This document shows, piece by piece, positions 12,601 to 22,797 of a stretch of DNA of 64,000 bases. Made by a program: the position numbers and the translations under genes. This DNA comes from Pseudomicrostroma phylloplanum (taxonomy: Eukaryota; Basidiomycota; Exobasidiomycetes; Microstromatales), in assembly GCA_039545275.1 (NCBI GenBank), contig BCHS01000004.1:945078-1009077 (forward strand), written 5' to 3'. Below the pieces are notes generated by a model. It was given only the letters and a program-made list of their open reading frames with translations. It was not told the DNA's origin and searched no databases. Every line of letters starts with the position of its first letter. Position 1 is the stretch's first letter.

Positions 12601-12883
12601 AATACTATGACAAACGTCCTACCTGCTGCGCCCGATGAGCTTCTGAAGCGATGTTGATGGTGGGCGTATGTACCGCATAGACACTCACAGGCGACGTCTC
12701 TGCAACTATGATGGATCCTGCTGAGCTTCCTGCCCCTTCTTCACTCGCAGCATCAGTCTCGTCGTCAAAGTCCGAAGCCGTGATAGTGCTGAGTGGCCGC
12801 CCATGACCGGCGTCGCTACCGTCCCGCAGGCCACCTCTACTGGTTCTAGCGTGATCAGTCGAGTGGGGCTCCTGTGAAGACAT
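9618..12883 (-). CDS. Large coiled-coil protein with C-terminal membrane anchor (KASH-like candidate)
   Basis: Not recognised by name. Exons 12623-12883, 12523-12555 and 9618-12449 give 1,041 residues. An acidic N-terminus is followed by a possible helical module at about 98-190 (DQVYELFDRFVPRG ... HLLSEYETQQGKALI ... CEQFPDHVISCNDLVNMIKG), with an EF-hand-like feel but no clear calcium loop. A long Ser-rich linker runs to about 500, and a coiled coil of Leu/Glu/Arg heptads spans roughly 500-710. A single hydrophobic span (FRLLLWGTCILAMGLLLGNLL) sits about 68 residues from the end. Long coiled coil plus one C-terminal span and a short tail suggests an organelle tether, possibly a nuclear-envelope KASH protein like fission-yeast Kms1/Kms2. 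The tail ends GGVPI and lacks a canonical PPP terminus. The tiny 33-base exon has a weak acceptor (CAAAAG). Confidence 0.75.
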
Positions 12884-13373
12884 CGAGGCGCAGCCTTGAC
12901 CTTCGGGTATATTGGGAGCGGATCAGCAAACCGGCGAGGGAGCAAGGGGTTGCGGAAGGTATAGCGAGACGAGAGGGGAGGTTGCTTTGTAGTGTTAGAA
13001 CAAGGGCGATGTTTGGGTGGAGCGGTTATTGAGAACGGAAGTGGGCGCGTGCACTGCTTCCGCCCTGGTCACATCGGAACGGAAGCTGCCCCAGCGAGGT
13101 ACGACCCACCCTTTTGACGGGAATGCTCCTCTACCTCGCCATGAGCTGAGGCTGACCAGTGAGATTGACAGAGAGAATGATACTTGATGCTTCTAGTGTC
13201 ATGGTATGCCTGATTGCAAAGCATTCCTCTTCTTGCAGAGTGATTTGAGGCCGGGGCCCCCCATCGTGTCCCGTGCGGAGGGCTGTGTGCAGCACCCGAT
13301 GCTTCCTGATCTTCGCTCCTTTGCTTCCCCCCTCTACTCACCTTGGATCACCACGGAGTCCATCCTTCCCGTC
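12884..13373. promoter_or_regulatory. Divergent intergenic promoter region
   Basis: 490 bases between the start codons of the coiled-coil gene (-) and the SmgGDS-like gene (+), so it must contain both promoters. No TATA box or repeated motif stands out. Confidence 0.5.
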
Positions 13374-16300
13374 ATGTCGGCACAGAAGCAGACAGAACAG
13401 GAAGAGGAAGGCAAGCATCACCACTATCAGCCTCCTCTCTCCTCTCTGATTCACCCTCACCTACACTCCATCCTCGTCATCTCATCCGAGCTTGGCCTCG
13501 CCGAACCAAGATGGTCGGCAAGCAAGCCAGACGAGAAGCGTAGCGAGTCGAGCGACAAGACGATCACACCTTCGTCTTCGTCTACCATCAAGGCTTCGAG
13601 CTCTCGCAGTCATTCTGGTGAAGAGAGGCTTAGAGCATCCAGCTCCCAGAGCTCGCTCTCGAAGCAACGCATGCTGCAGTCCTCTGGTGGTAGCAAGCAG
13701 TCCACGCCCTCCTCCCCGCGCCGGTCTAGCGATAGTAACCGCGAGGGCGCATATGACGCTCTGACAACAGAAGGTTCTCGGACGAACACAGTGATGCTCT
13801 CTCCCGCCAGCGAGCGATCACAGCTCGACTTGAGCTCAAGTCCGCCCAAGCGCGACAGTCGAGAATCGTCCCCTGCCTCGAGCAAGAGGAGCAGCTCGGA
13901 CAAGAAGAAGAAGGACGCAGAGTCGTCAAGACCCAAGACGACCAACGAGCTCTGGGTCCAAGTGGCGGATGCCGTCAAGGTGGTCGCCGATGCTTTGAGA
14001 GATGGTAAGTGGCCTCGCTCTTGTGCTGTCTCGCGATACCAAGAGGCTCATCGTTGCCGTGCCCTACCTTGCAGAAGAGCTCAGGGAGCCTATGGGCAAG
14101 ACATCCTTTGTCATCCACCTCTTAACTCTCTTTTCCCTGACCATGACCCAACACGATGCACCCTTGTCATCACCGGTTCCGCAAAATGCGGCCCAGGCAA
14201 GCAAAAGCCACAAGAGGGGCTCTTCTGCGGAGTCTTCTTTATCAGAGGCCGCTGCCAAGCTGGATGGGATCAACATGGCTCAGGTCCAATGCTTGAGAAG
14301 TCTGGCTAATCTTTGCATAGATCACGGTGTGTGCAATGTGGAATGCAGCTGTCTGAATTGCTCACGCTGACCGTATCTCTATCATCACCCCGATCAGACG
14401 ATAACCGATCAGAGCTGATTGCCCACGATGTTCCCCTCTTCGTACTTCGGCTCATCAAGAATACGCTCGAGTCTTCTCCCTCGACAGATGGCTGCTTCGA
14501 CACTCCGACGCTACTGCTACTCAAGACGGCTATGGGTGCACTCCTGAATCTTCAGTTGGACCACAGTGAAAGTCGAAGGTGGCTACTTAAGCTACCTCCG
14601 GCCGGCAGCAAGCGCTTTTCGCATCATCACAACGGCGGAGACAAGGAAGGCCTGACCGAAGAGGACCATCGGGCGGCGCATCCTAATTGGCACAACTCGC
14701 ATCGCCAGGCCCATGCGTCAAATCCAAATCGACCAGAGGGAGGTGGAGGGCCGTTTGACATGCCCGAAGCCGGTACTATTTTGACCCTTATAGAAGTGGC
14801 CACCGACTCTCGCATCTATTCTCCCGGGCTGGCGCTCCGATCGATTCTGGGCCAGGATCCAAAAGAAGAGGGCCAGGTCGAGTGGCAGCCGCCGTCGGGA
14901 CAATGGGACAGAGTCGAGTCGGGCGCTGAAGTCGCTTCTTGGGCGGCCAGGATAATAGAGGATCTCCTGAGTTTCGAGTTGGCCGAGGCAAAAGCTGCCC
15001 AGGGTGGTGGAGATGAGATCGACACCTCAATGTTGACGCTATTCTCAAAGACGGCATTGGCATCTCATGACCAAGCCTGGACCTGGCTGCCTCGCGCTTT
15101 GAGAGGATTTATGCCAGCGGGTGGCTCTCACCCGGCCGATTCCTCGCCGCCCCTTCAAGACCCGGACTCTGATGGACCAGAGGACGCAGCGCCATTCTTG
15201 GACGCGGACCTCACAATACTGTCGCTCTGTGGAGAGTTACTCGAGGCCTGCGCCAACATTTATCAAGGCAACGCTCCTGCCGCGACCAGGTTCAAACGCA
15301 ACGGACTTCCCAAGCTGGATGAGCTGCTGACATTCATCGAGAATGGGACCAGCCCTTTCGGTACGAATGCCACTCCTGCGCCTGGCCTCCTCGAGCAGTA
15401 TGGGCTAGAGGTCGAGGATGTGTCAATGATGGCGAAGGAGGTCTCCAGGGCAAAGGCGAATGCTGTCAAGGCAGTCGTCTCCCTTGTAAGTGAGGATGAG
15501 AACATGGCAGAGCTCTTTGGCAACGGCGGAAGCTCTCCATTCCTGCAGCGGATGAAGACGTGGCTGCAGATTGACCGGTCCAAGCGGGAAGATCTAGTGT
15601 CTTGCGCTCTGCTGTCCGTCGCAAATCTGGCGAGAAGTGGTAAGTGGCTGCTAGGGAAGTACGGCATCCTCGAGCAACACTGACACGTACTCTCTCTGTC
15701 CCTCGTCCGTCGTACTGATTTCTGAAGACGCGAACTGTGTCTCTCTCGTCAAAGAGCATGACCTGGTGCCACTTCTGGTCTCTTTGCTGCGAGGCAAGAG
15801 CTCCATGCTTCTCTCGCATGCGGCGCTTGGCCTTCTCAAGAACCTCTGCATCCCTGTAGCGAACAAGCAGGTGATTGGTGCATCCGGCATCTTCAACAGC
15901 CTGAGCTCATTCCTGACGAAGGACAAAGATCACGCTCAGCCCATTCAATTTGCTGCTGTGGGTATCGCAAAGCATCTTGCCTACTCGCCCGGTGGCGGAA
16001 TGGAGCGCAACGTCACTGCTATCTGTCAACCTGGAGAGGAAGGTAAGAAGAGCACCCTTGACGCACTCTTGGACTTGATCAACAGGACGGAAGACACACC
16101 GACAAAGTTGGAAGCTACCCGAGTCCTAGTCAATGTCATCAGGACGTTATGGGCCTCTTCCAACAAGGAAACACAGCATGCAGAGGAAGACGAGATTGAC
16201 CTCTCGGATGCACGAACGAGAATTGGAGACAGCAAGGTCATCGACGCGCTCTGCGACATGCTGAGGCGAGGGAACAAGTACCCCATCTTGCTCAACGAGG

Positions 16301-16890
16301 CTATCATAGGCCTCACGCTCTTGGCCAGCTCTGAGAGTCCCGAGCGAGCGGCCACTATTGCCAATGCGCTGCTCGGCAAGCAAAGTCATGGACGAAATAG
16401 CGACGATCCTACGGCCCTGGAGGGCGAGGACAAGAGTACACCCCCTTCGGGCGCCCAGGCCAATGCTCAAGATCTGCTGAACCGAGCTCCCCCTGCTAGG
16501 AGCTCGACGATGGACTCAATGATGTCGACGTACTCCTCGACCACTGTCACTGCACCTTCCGACAGTGCTGCGGATGTCCTCTACGAAGTGCTATCCCAGG
16601 CTTCTCCGTCCTGTGGATCCTCTCCCGGTTCGGCGGAGCAAGGCGCAAAGAAAGGAAGGGACATCCCCATTGAATTTGCAGAGAACACGTGCACCTTGCT
16701 CTCCACACTTGTGGGAGGTAGTCAGTCGGGTAGAGGGGATGCTGGCAAGGACCTGAGCATCAAATTGCTGCCTGCGCTGAGAGGTCTGAAGAGCAGGACG
16801 GCGGGCACGGGACGCGAAAGCACGAGCAAGGCGGTGCAGCGAGCCTTGTCGTCGACGGAGGGAGCGATCAAGCAGGACTCTGAGTCGTGA
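13374..16890 (+). CDS. Armadillo-repeat protein resembling SmgGDS (Rap1 GTPase-GDP dissociation stimulator)
   Basis: Exons 13374-14004, 14075-14326, 14398-15639 and 15728-16890 give 1,095 residues. The first ~200 residues are Ser/Lys-rich and disordered. From NELWVQVADAVKVVADALRDEELREP onward the protein is alpha-helical with armadillo-like repeats, e.g. QVQCLRSLANLCIDH, LLLLKTAMGALLNLQLDHSESR, LLSVANLARS, LLSHAALGLLKNLCIP and LEATRVLVNVIRTLW. Order and spacing resemble SmgGDS, an armadillo protein that binds and exchanges nucleotide on prenylated small GTPases (Rho/Rap) in the cytosol; that function is inferred from family resemblance. The last ~200 residues are again low-complexity. The start at 13374 was preferred to in-frame 13206 because the 56 intervening residues look like leader sequence. 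Confidence 0.72.
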
Positions 16891-17474
16891 TGCTTATGGC
16901 TGCTGATGTAGATTGCTATCGTCTGTATTAACTGCTGCTTTATCCTTGGTTCAATCAGTCAAAAGCTGCTCTGCGTCGCGATGGCTGCCCCACCCGCCTG
17001 CGTTGTGTCTGTACGGGGCGTGGCTGGGTCTGCCTGCTGCTGGTTTCACGCTCAGTTGTGTGGGGCGCCTTGGCCTGTCCATGAGATGCTGCACGCCGCC
17101 CTGCTTCCGTCAAAGCGAGGAGCGTGATTGTGTCCGACTCCGCTGCCCGCCTCCTGCCGAGGTTGATGGAGGATGGATGGCATGGGGATATTCACTCAGC
17201 CTTTGACGTTGAACAACAACATCATCATCATCGTAGACGCCCGGTACAATATCATCGTTCTATCTCGACGGACCAACCCCTGCTCTTGCTGGCCACTACC
17301 ACTCCAAGGCGACGCCCGCGATGAATCCGAGATAAGCAGCCAAACACTGATCCTCAGTTCCGCCGGAGGGGCTCCGCATATTTACCTCCGTCCCAATCTC
17401 GGGCGGCAAATATTAATTTGCGCCCCAGGCATTTGTTTTTTGGGACAGACTACCACCTACCGACTATCATAGCG
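16891..17474. other. Intergenic region
   Basis: 584 bases between the SmgGDS-like stop and the next plus-strand start. It contains CATCATCATCATCAT-like sequence near 17220 and an AT-rich inverted repeat at 17406-17421. Nothing else is recognised. Confidence 0.5.
17406..17421. promoter_or_regulatory. Inverted repeat GCAAAT-ATTA-ATTTGC
   Basis: Perfect 6-bp arms around a 4-base spacer, AT-rich in GC-rich surroundings, ending 53 bases before the ATG at 17475. Could be a transcription-factor site or core promoter element; function inferred from position only. Confidence 0.4.
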
Positions 17475-20061
17475 ATGCTCTCAAGGTCTATTTGGAGACC
17501 GCAGCCTTCCTCAGTGGGAGGGCAGAAGGAAGCAGAGAAGCAAGAGGCGCAGTCGAGCAAGGTAAGGGTGGAGGACATGGATATAGCCCAGAGTGACCTG
17601 TCTTGGGCAGATGAGTCCTTCACCAAGCGCAGCGGTCAGCGCAAGAAGAGGTGAGTAGCCTAGAGCCTCGAGTAGCTTACAGCCAAGCGGTGGTTGAGGC
17701 ATGCGGGTGCTGATTGCAGATCTCATCCTCTACTCTTCCGCCAGCCCATCTCTTGCTGCCGAGCCGACAGTCGATTTCCCTCAAAGTCCTTACATTGCAG
17801 ACTTCTTTGCGCCTTCGACGGCATCTAAGTCGAAGCCAATGTCGAGATCTAGCCGGGAGTCATCCGCTACTTCGAGATCAGACGACTCGTCTCTCGCAGA
17901 GGCGGCCAAGACGAGCTTGACTGTACCCTCGAGCGCATCCTCGGCAGCATCTCAGAGAGGCAGTGCGACGCCAATCGGCGTAGAGTCAGCCACGACAATG
18001 GACAGCCGAAACGGTCGTTCAGCTAAAGCAAAGAAGAACAGACGTGCACATCTTCAGACCAAGTCAGCACCTTCCACACCCCGAGGCAATCGGAGGACTT
18101 TGGCAGGGTCAGCCGATGACCCTCCCCCGGTACCCGATCTTCCCAGTCTAGGATCACCGATACAGGAGCATCCTAGTCAAGCGGCAGGCCTTCGCCAGTC
18201 CTTCAGCTCTCGTAACCTCGCATCTCTTCGTAATCTAGCGGCTGCTTGGGTCCCTGGAACAGGACGGGCCACAACAGATTCGCTTTCTCCGGCTGGCGGT
18301 CGCTCCCCAGAGCTGCAGACTGCAGAACAACAGCAACTCGTCGCTCTTCCGAAAGATGGAGACAAGCAATTAGCTGTCTTACCGCCAGCACATCGTGGAC
18401 CCGTACGTCTAGACCGGCGCAGGATAGACAAAGCCGTCAGCCTCGCAATCGAGGCGGCGCAAGCGGCAGAAGAAGATGAACAGATACGCAGAGAAAAGGA
18501 GCGAAGGAGGAGGGCAAGGGCTGCTGAAAGGGCCCGACGAGCTTCTGTAGCAGAAAGGGAAAGACGGCAGCAGTCTTCTCTCATTGGGCGCATCAAGACT
18601 CTCTCTGAGTATGGAGCCATCAGCGATGGAGAGGGAGGCTCCAAGTTTGGCAGTCTGTCCTGGGGGAGGCGTAGCCTGGCCAATGACCCGAGCTCGCCCC
18701 GCAAGGGTCTTGCTGCTCGTTCTCGGACAACTCCCAACTCACCACACTCGAGTGACGAAGACTTCACACAGCAAGGCGAGGACGATTGCGATGACCTCAG
18801 CGAGAGCGGGTCTGAGGATGAGGTAGACGAAGAAGAGGATAACTTCTCCCTCTCCTTGTACCTCTCGTCGCTCTCTTATCTGCTCTCTGCGCTGCCAAGT
18901 CGGGACGCGGGGCAACTGCCCGAAAAGGAGCGAGATGCGCTCAGGGCTAAGCTACAGGAAGTCTTGCGAGACATTGGAAGTGACGAGCAGAACGCCCTGC
19001 TAGATCAAGATGGTGGCAGCCTCCCTGGTAGCGAGGCCGCAAGGGAGGAGCGATTGCGGGAGCTGCTGGAGACCGAGCTGAGGAGAGCTGAGGCCAGGAT
19101 GATCGGGAATGGTCAGAGCGGTAAAGCACTCAAGACCACCAGCGGGCCGCGTGCTTCGATGAACGAAGATGCTTCAGGCCAGCCGAGCAATACGCTCGCC
19201 TCCACCGTCGCGTATTCTGCACTGGAATTGACCTTTACCGTCGCGGCAGCCGGACTCGGACTCGTTGGCAGCGGTTTGTCGAGACTTGTGCCTCCTCAAC
19301 CCGCTGAGAAGGAGACAGGTTCAGTAGATGCCTCTACAGCGCCCGGCGCCAAGATCATTGGAGAGCTTGGTGAAGACGATCTAGCTCTCTCAAAGCCTGA
19401 TGGGCCCCTCGTCAGCGCGGAGCAGACGACGGTCGCAGTACCACCACCAGCTTCTCAGGCCAAGAGAGCGAAGAGGACTGGCGGTGCAGGTACTGGTCTG
19501 CAGTGGGATCTTGCCATGGCTCTGGCTTCCTCCACCGCCTCTACACTGTACGGTTGCCTATCCTCGGCTGCTGACGAAGCCGCTCGCCAGGATGCTGCTT
19601 TGACAAAAGCACGGCAGCTGGAACGCAAGGATCAGTCCGACGAGGTGATTCTGAAAGACCACGCTGCATTGGCTGCCGTGACCGAAGAGGACATAAGGAA
19701 CATGCCCGAGGATCAGCTCATCCTCCTGTCTGCTTCTTTCGCTCGAGCTCTGAAGCACTCTCCGCTTCCTTCACAATTGGCGTCCTTGTCCTCGCAGCTA
19801 CTGGCTCTGCTGCATTCCGTCGACGAGAGGTACTCGCTGAGTAAGCGAGCCACCGATGAGGCTTTGAAGCGGACGCGGCAGGGCCTGGGCTACGCGAGGC
19901 GGAGGGGTTGGCACGTCAAGGTGGTCCGAGCCGCTTGGGCTGTCGTGGAGATGAGTGTGGCGGGCGTGGAAGCATGGCGAGAAGAGGAGACGCCGAATGT
20001 TGTGGGCGCCGGTCAGCCATCCAATGGAGCAGCGGCTCAGGGACAACCGGGGAAGCGCTGA
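17475..20061 (+). CDS. Protein of unknown function, 830 residues, with hydrophobic helices
   Basis: Not recognised. Two exons, 17475-17650 and 17745-20061; the acceptor at 17744 (CTCTTCCGCCAG) is the one that keeps frame, giving KKSPSLAAEPTVDFPQ. The conserved-looking start is SPYIADFFAP (about residue 70). Disordered Ser/Arg stretches follow. A basic charged helix of Arg/Glu/Ala lies at about 300-340, then an acidic segment. FSLSLYLSSLSYLLSALPSRD begins near 425. TVAYSALELTFTVAAAGLGLVGSGLSRLVPP near 550 is a weak membrane-span candidate, and LQWDLAMALASSTASTLYGCLS follows near 640. The C-terminal ~150 residues look helical and globular, with a Trp-containing segment (RRRGWHVKVVRAAWAVVEM). 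Reading-frame integrity over 2.3 kb supports a real gene; no function is assigned. Confidence 0.72.
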
Positions 20062-20514
20062 AGATCGAAACTCAGAGAGATTCGCCATGCACTGTATCAT
20101 ATAGAGGCGAAAGCCAGAACCTTTGCCCAATCTTCTCTCTTCTCTTGCATCGCACTTCTGCCGCACTTCCATGCGCTCGTTTTCGTCTCATGTAATGTAT
20201 ACGCTTGAACGATAGTGCTCCTCTCACATCTTGACCATTCCCGCACGAGTATCGAGGTGGTGAGCCTGTGTGGCTGGTGAGCGGAGTTGGAAACCCTCAA
20301 CAAACCGCAGACCGCGCGCAGGTGTGTGTCCCTGGGCCAGGCGCCTCCCTCGCAGCGCCCCGGTGTGCGGGCGAGTGCAGGCAGGCGGCCGAAGAATTCA
20401 GCCCTTGGACTGTCGCACACGGCGTGGCCCAGAAACTCGAGGCTGCAACGGTCCTACTCATCCCTCCTTCCCTCTACCAAACACCTCCTTCCTCCCCCAC
20501 ACGAATACTTCAAG
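20062..20514. other. Intergenic, RPL26 promoter region
   Basis: 453 bases ahead of the ribosomal protein gene, including a pyrimidine-rich stretch (about 20460-20500) just upstream of the ATG, as is common at fungal ribosomal protein promoters. No other element is recognised. Confidence 0.5.
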
Positions 20515-21716
20515 ATGGTCTCCTCTTCTCGACGCACCCAGCGAAAGATCCACTTCACGGCTCCCTCCCACCTGAGGAGGAAGATCATGAGCTCGTCCCT
20601 CTCCAAGCCTCTGAGGGAGGAACATGGAGTGAGTATCCATCTCCCTCCGCCTTCCATACGGCATTGCGACAACGTATTAGAAGTGGACATTAGAAGTGGG
20701 GATGTGATGGAAGTACGCAGGAAATGAGGACATCGAGGCCTGAAGGAGCTCGAGCTCAGCATGGCTGTGTTGATCAGGAGGGAAGACGATTGGAGGCAGA
20801 GGGCAGCTTCGTGTAGCATGCTCTTCAAGCACCGCAAGCAAGGTTGGTCTGTTGCAGGCTGCCACAACCAGAGTGGAAGACAACTGCGCTAGAAAGCTGC
20901 TGGAAGACGGTCTGGTGGTGGACATTTGATGGGGACTGAGAAACTGCAGCTGCTGCTCTAGTTGCAATCTAGTCCTGCGGGCTTCAGGCTGCTATAGCGA
21001 CTCGACCTGTCCAAGTGCAAGTCACCGAGCTCAGTGTCACTGACGCCCCTTCCGCCGCTACCTCTACTCCTCAGATCCGCTCCATCCCCATCCACAAGGA
21101 CGACGAGGTCCTCATTGTCCGTGGCTCCCACAAGGGCCGTGAGGGCAAGGTCACCCAGGTCTACCGCAAGAAGTGGGTCGTACACATCGAGCGCGTGGTC
21201 CGTGAGAAGACCAACGGTACCTCGGTGCCCTTCCCCGTCCACCCCTCGAACGTGGTGATCACCAAGATGAAGATGGACAAGGACCGGTGAGTTTCGAATC
21301 ATTGGCTTGAAGCACCGATAGATCATCATCTGGTGGGATAGTAGTAGACAGCGGGTAGGGCAAGGGACCAGGAGCATGGTTGCCCAACGGATTGAAACGG
21401 CCAGCAGAAGATGGTTCGCCGGGTCAACGCTGGGGCTGTAGCCAGGAAGATGAGGGCTCAGATGCGGCCCCCCCATGGGACCTTTGCATGAGATGCCAAT
21501 GGTGGCACGTCCAGTGGTAGACCCATTGGGTCTTGTACAGAGAAGCAGGGCACAAGTGGAACAGGTGTACAAAGGTCATGTCAAGCCAGCCTACAATGTT
21601 GCTTACCCCGACTCTTTGCTCTCTCATTTCCCTCCAGCACCAACATCATCTCGCGCAAGGCTGCCGGCAAGGCCAAGGCTGCTGGCAAGGGTGACGTTGA
21701 GATGAAGACTGCTTAA
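20515..21716 (+). CDS. RPL26: 60S ribosomal protein L26 (uL24)
   Basis: Large-subunit ribosomal protein near the peptide exit tunnel. Exons 20515-20628, 21075-21286 and 21638-21716 give 134 residues. The sequence shows [20 protein letters not shown], then [20 protein letters not shown] (the KOW motif region), [37 protein letters not shown] and a Lys/Ala-rich tail. Length fits the family. The N-terminus MVSSSRR is a few residues shorter than usual, so a short upstream exon cannot be excluded. The two introns are 446 and 351 bases, several times longer than most in this window; long ribosomal-protein introns may hold snoRNAs or regulatory elements, though I found no convincing C/D or H/ACA boxes. 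Confidence 0.96.
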
Positions 21717-22797
21717 AGGCACAGCAGACGATTCGTCTCCTGTTTCCTTCTCTCTACAGTCGCGTTCCCCGTCACGTCTCCTACCAACAGCATCGTTCCC
21801 ACACCAGTCGAGGAGTAGAGGGTGGGCGTGGCTCCTCGATCTGCCGCCATCTTCTCTGCCCACCTCGCATAGCTAGCTGGCTTGCTGGCTTCGCTCTTGT
21901 TCATGTACTATTCCATCTGAGAGCCTTTGGAGGTCCCTCATCATCACCCTTGAGGCCTTGAATGCACAAAACATACTCAAAGACGAAGGCAGTAGAGAAG
22001 TGGTGTGGTGCATATTGTGAGGGAGGGAGAGAGGTCAGGCCTGCCATCTAAGGAGAGTGTGACGCATTAGGGCCTGAAGCGCTCCACGGGAGATACCGAT
22101 CAAGTGTGCTGATGAGCAGTCGGCGAGTTGAATCCGCTCATATCCATTGCTCGGGCGATGCTTGAGTGATTTGCTGTACAATCGACCTGGCCGAGGCTGG
22201 AGGAAAAGGCGTGGTGCCGTCGTCGTGGGCGTGAATATGATCCTTCGATCGTCCCTAGACTCCTTGACTGCGTCGGTCCTAAGGCAGAGAGAGGCAGGCG
22301 CATGGAGACAGGCTCTAGGGCGAGGCTTGTGCTGCTTGTGGGCGCGCCACTGCTGCTTCTCGGAACGGCTGCCTCGATGGAAGGCGGGTGAGAGAATTCA
22401 CTGCCCGTCCACGCAGGGCAGGGCAGCACGGCACCACTGGACAGGACAGGCCAATAGGGAATAGCAGCCTTAATTCGCACTCCCTCTCCCATTGGCCATA
22501 TCTCGTCCCTTCTCACGCCTTCTCTCCCCCTTGCACTCGTTGGCATAAAGGGAAATCCACCGTCTGTAACACTACAGACCCACTCCCGCGCCAGATATGT
22601 CTCGTATCTCGACGGTGTGAGCGCAGAAGCACCACTTGGACCCGCCCACTCGCAATCGTAGCAGCCGAGCACGCAAACCACATCACACGCACACGCCATA
22701 CCCATCTTGTACCATAGTCGCTGACCCTCGGCCTCAACACACCCTGTATCTCCCCCGTGGGCTCCCCGCCTCCCCGCCTCCACCTCCTCGCCCCGCC
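21717..22797. other. Intergenic region, 1.08 kb
   Basis: Between RPL26 and the Met30-like gene, both plus strand. It should hold the RPL26 3' end and the promoter and leader of the F-box gene. Open frames on both strands overlap and translate to biased, unrecognisable sequence. Confidence 0.5.

Noticed and set aside
20629..21637. C/D or H/ACA snoRNA in RPL26 introns
   Set aside because: Only isolated partial boxes at unsuitable spacing; no paired terminal stem seen.
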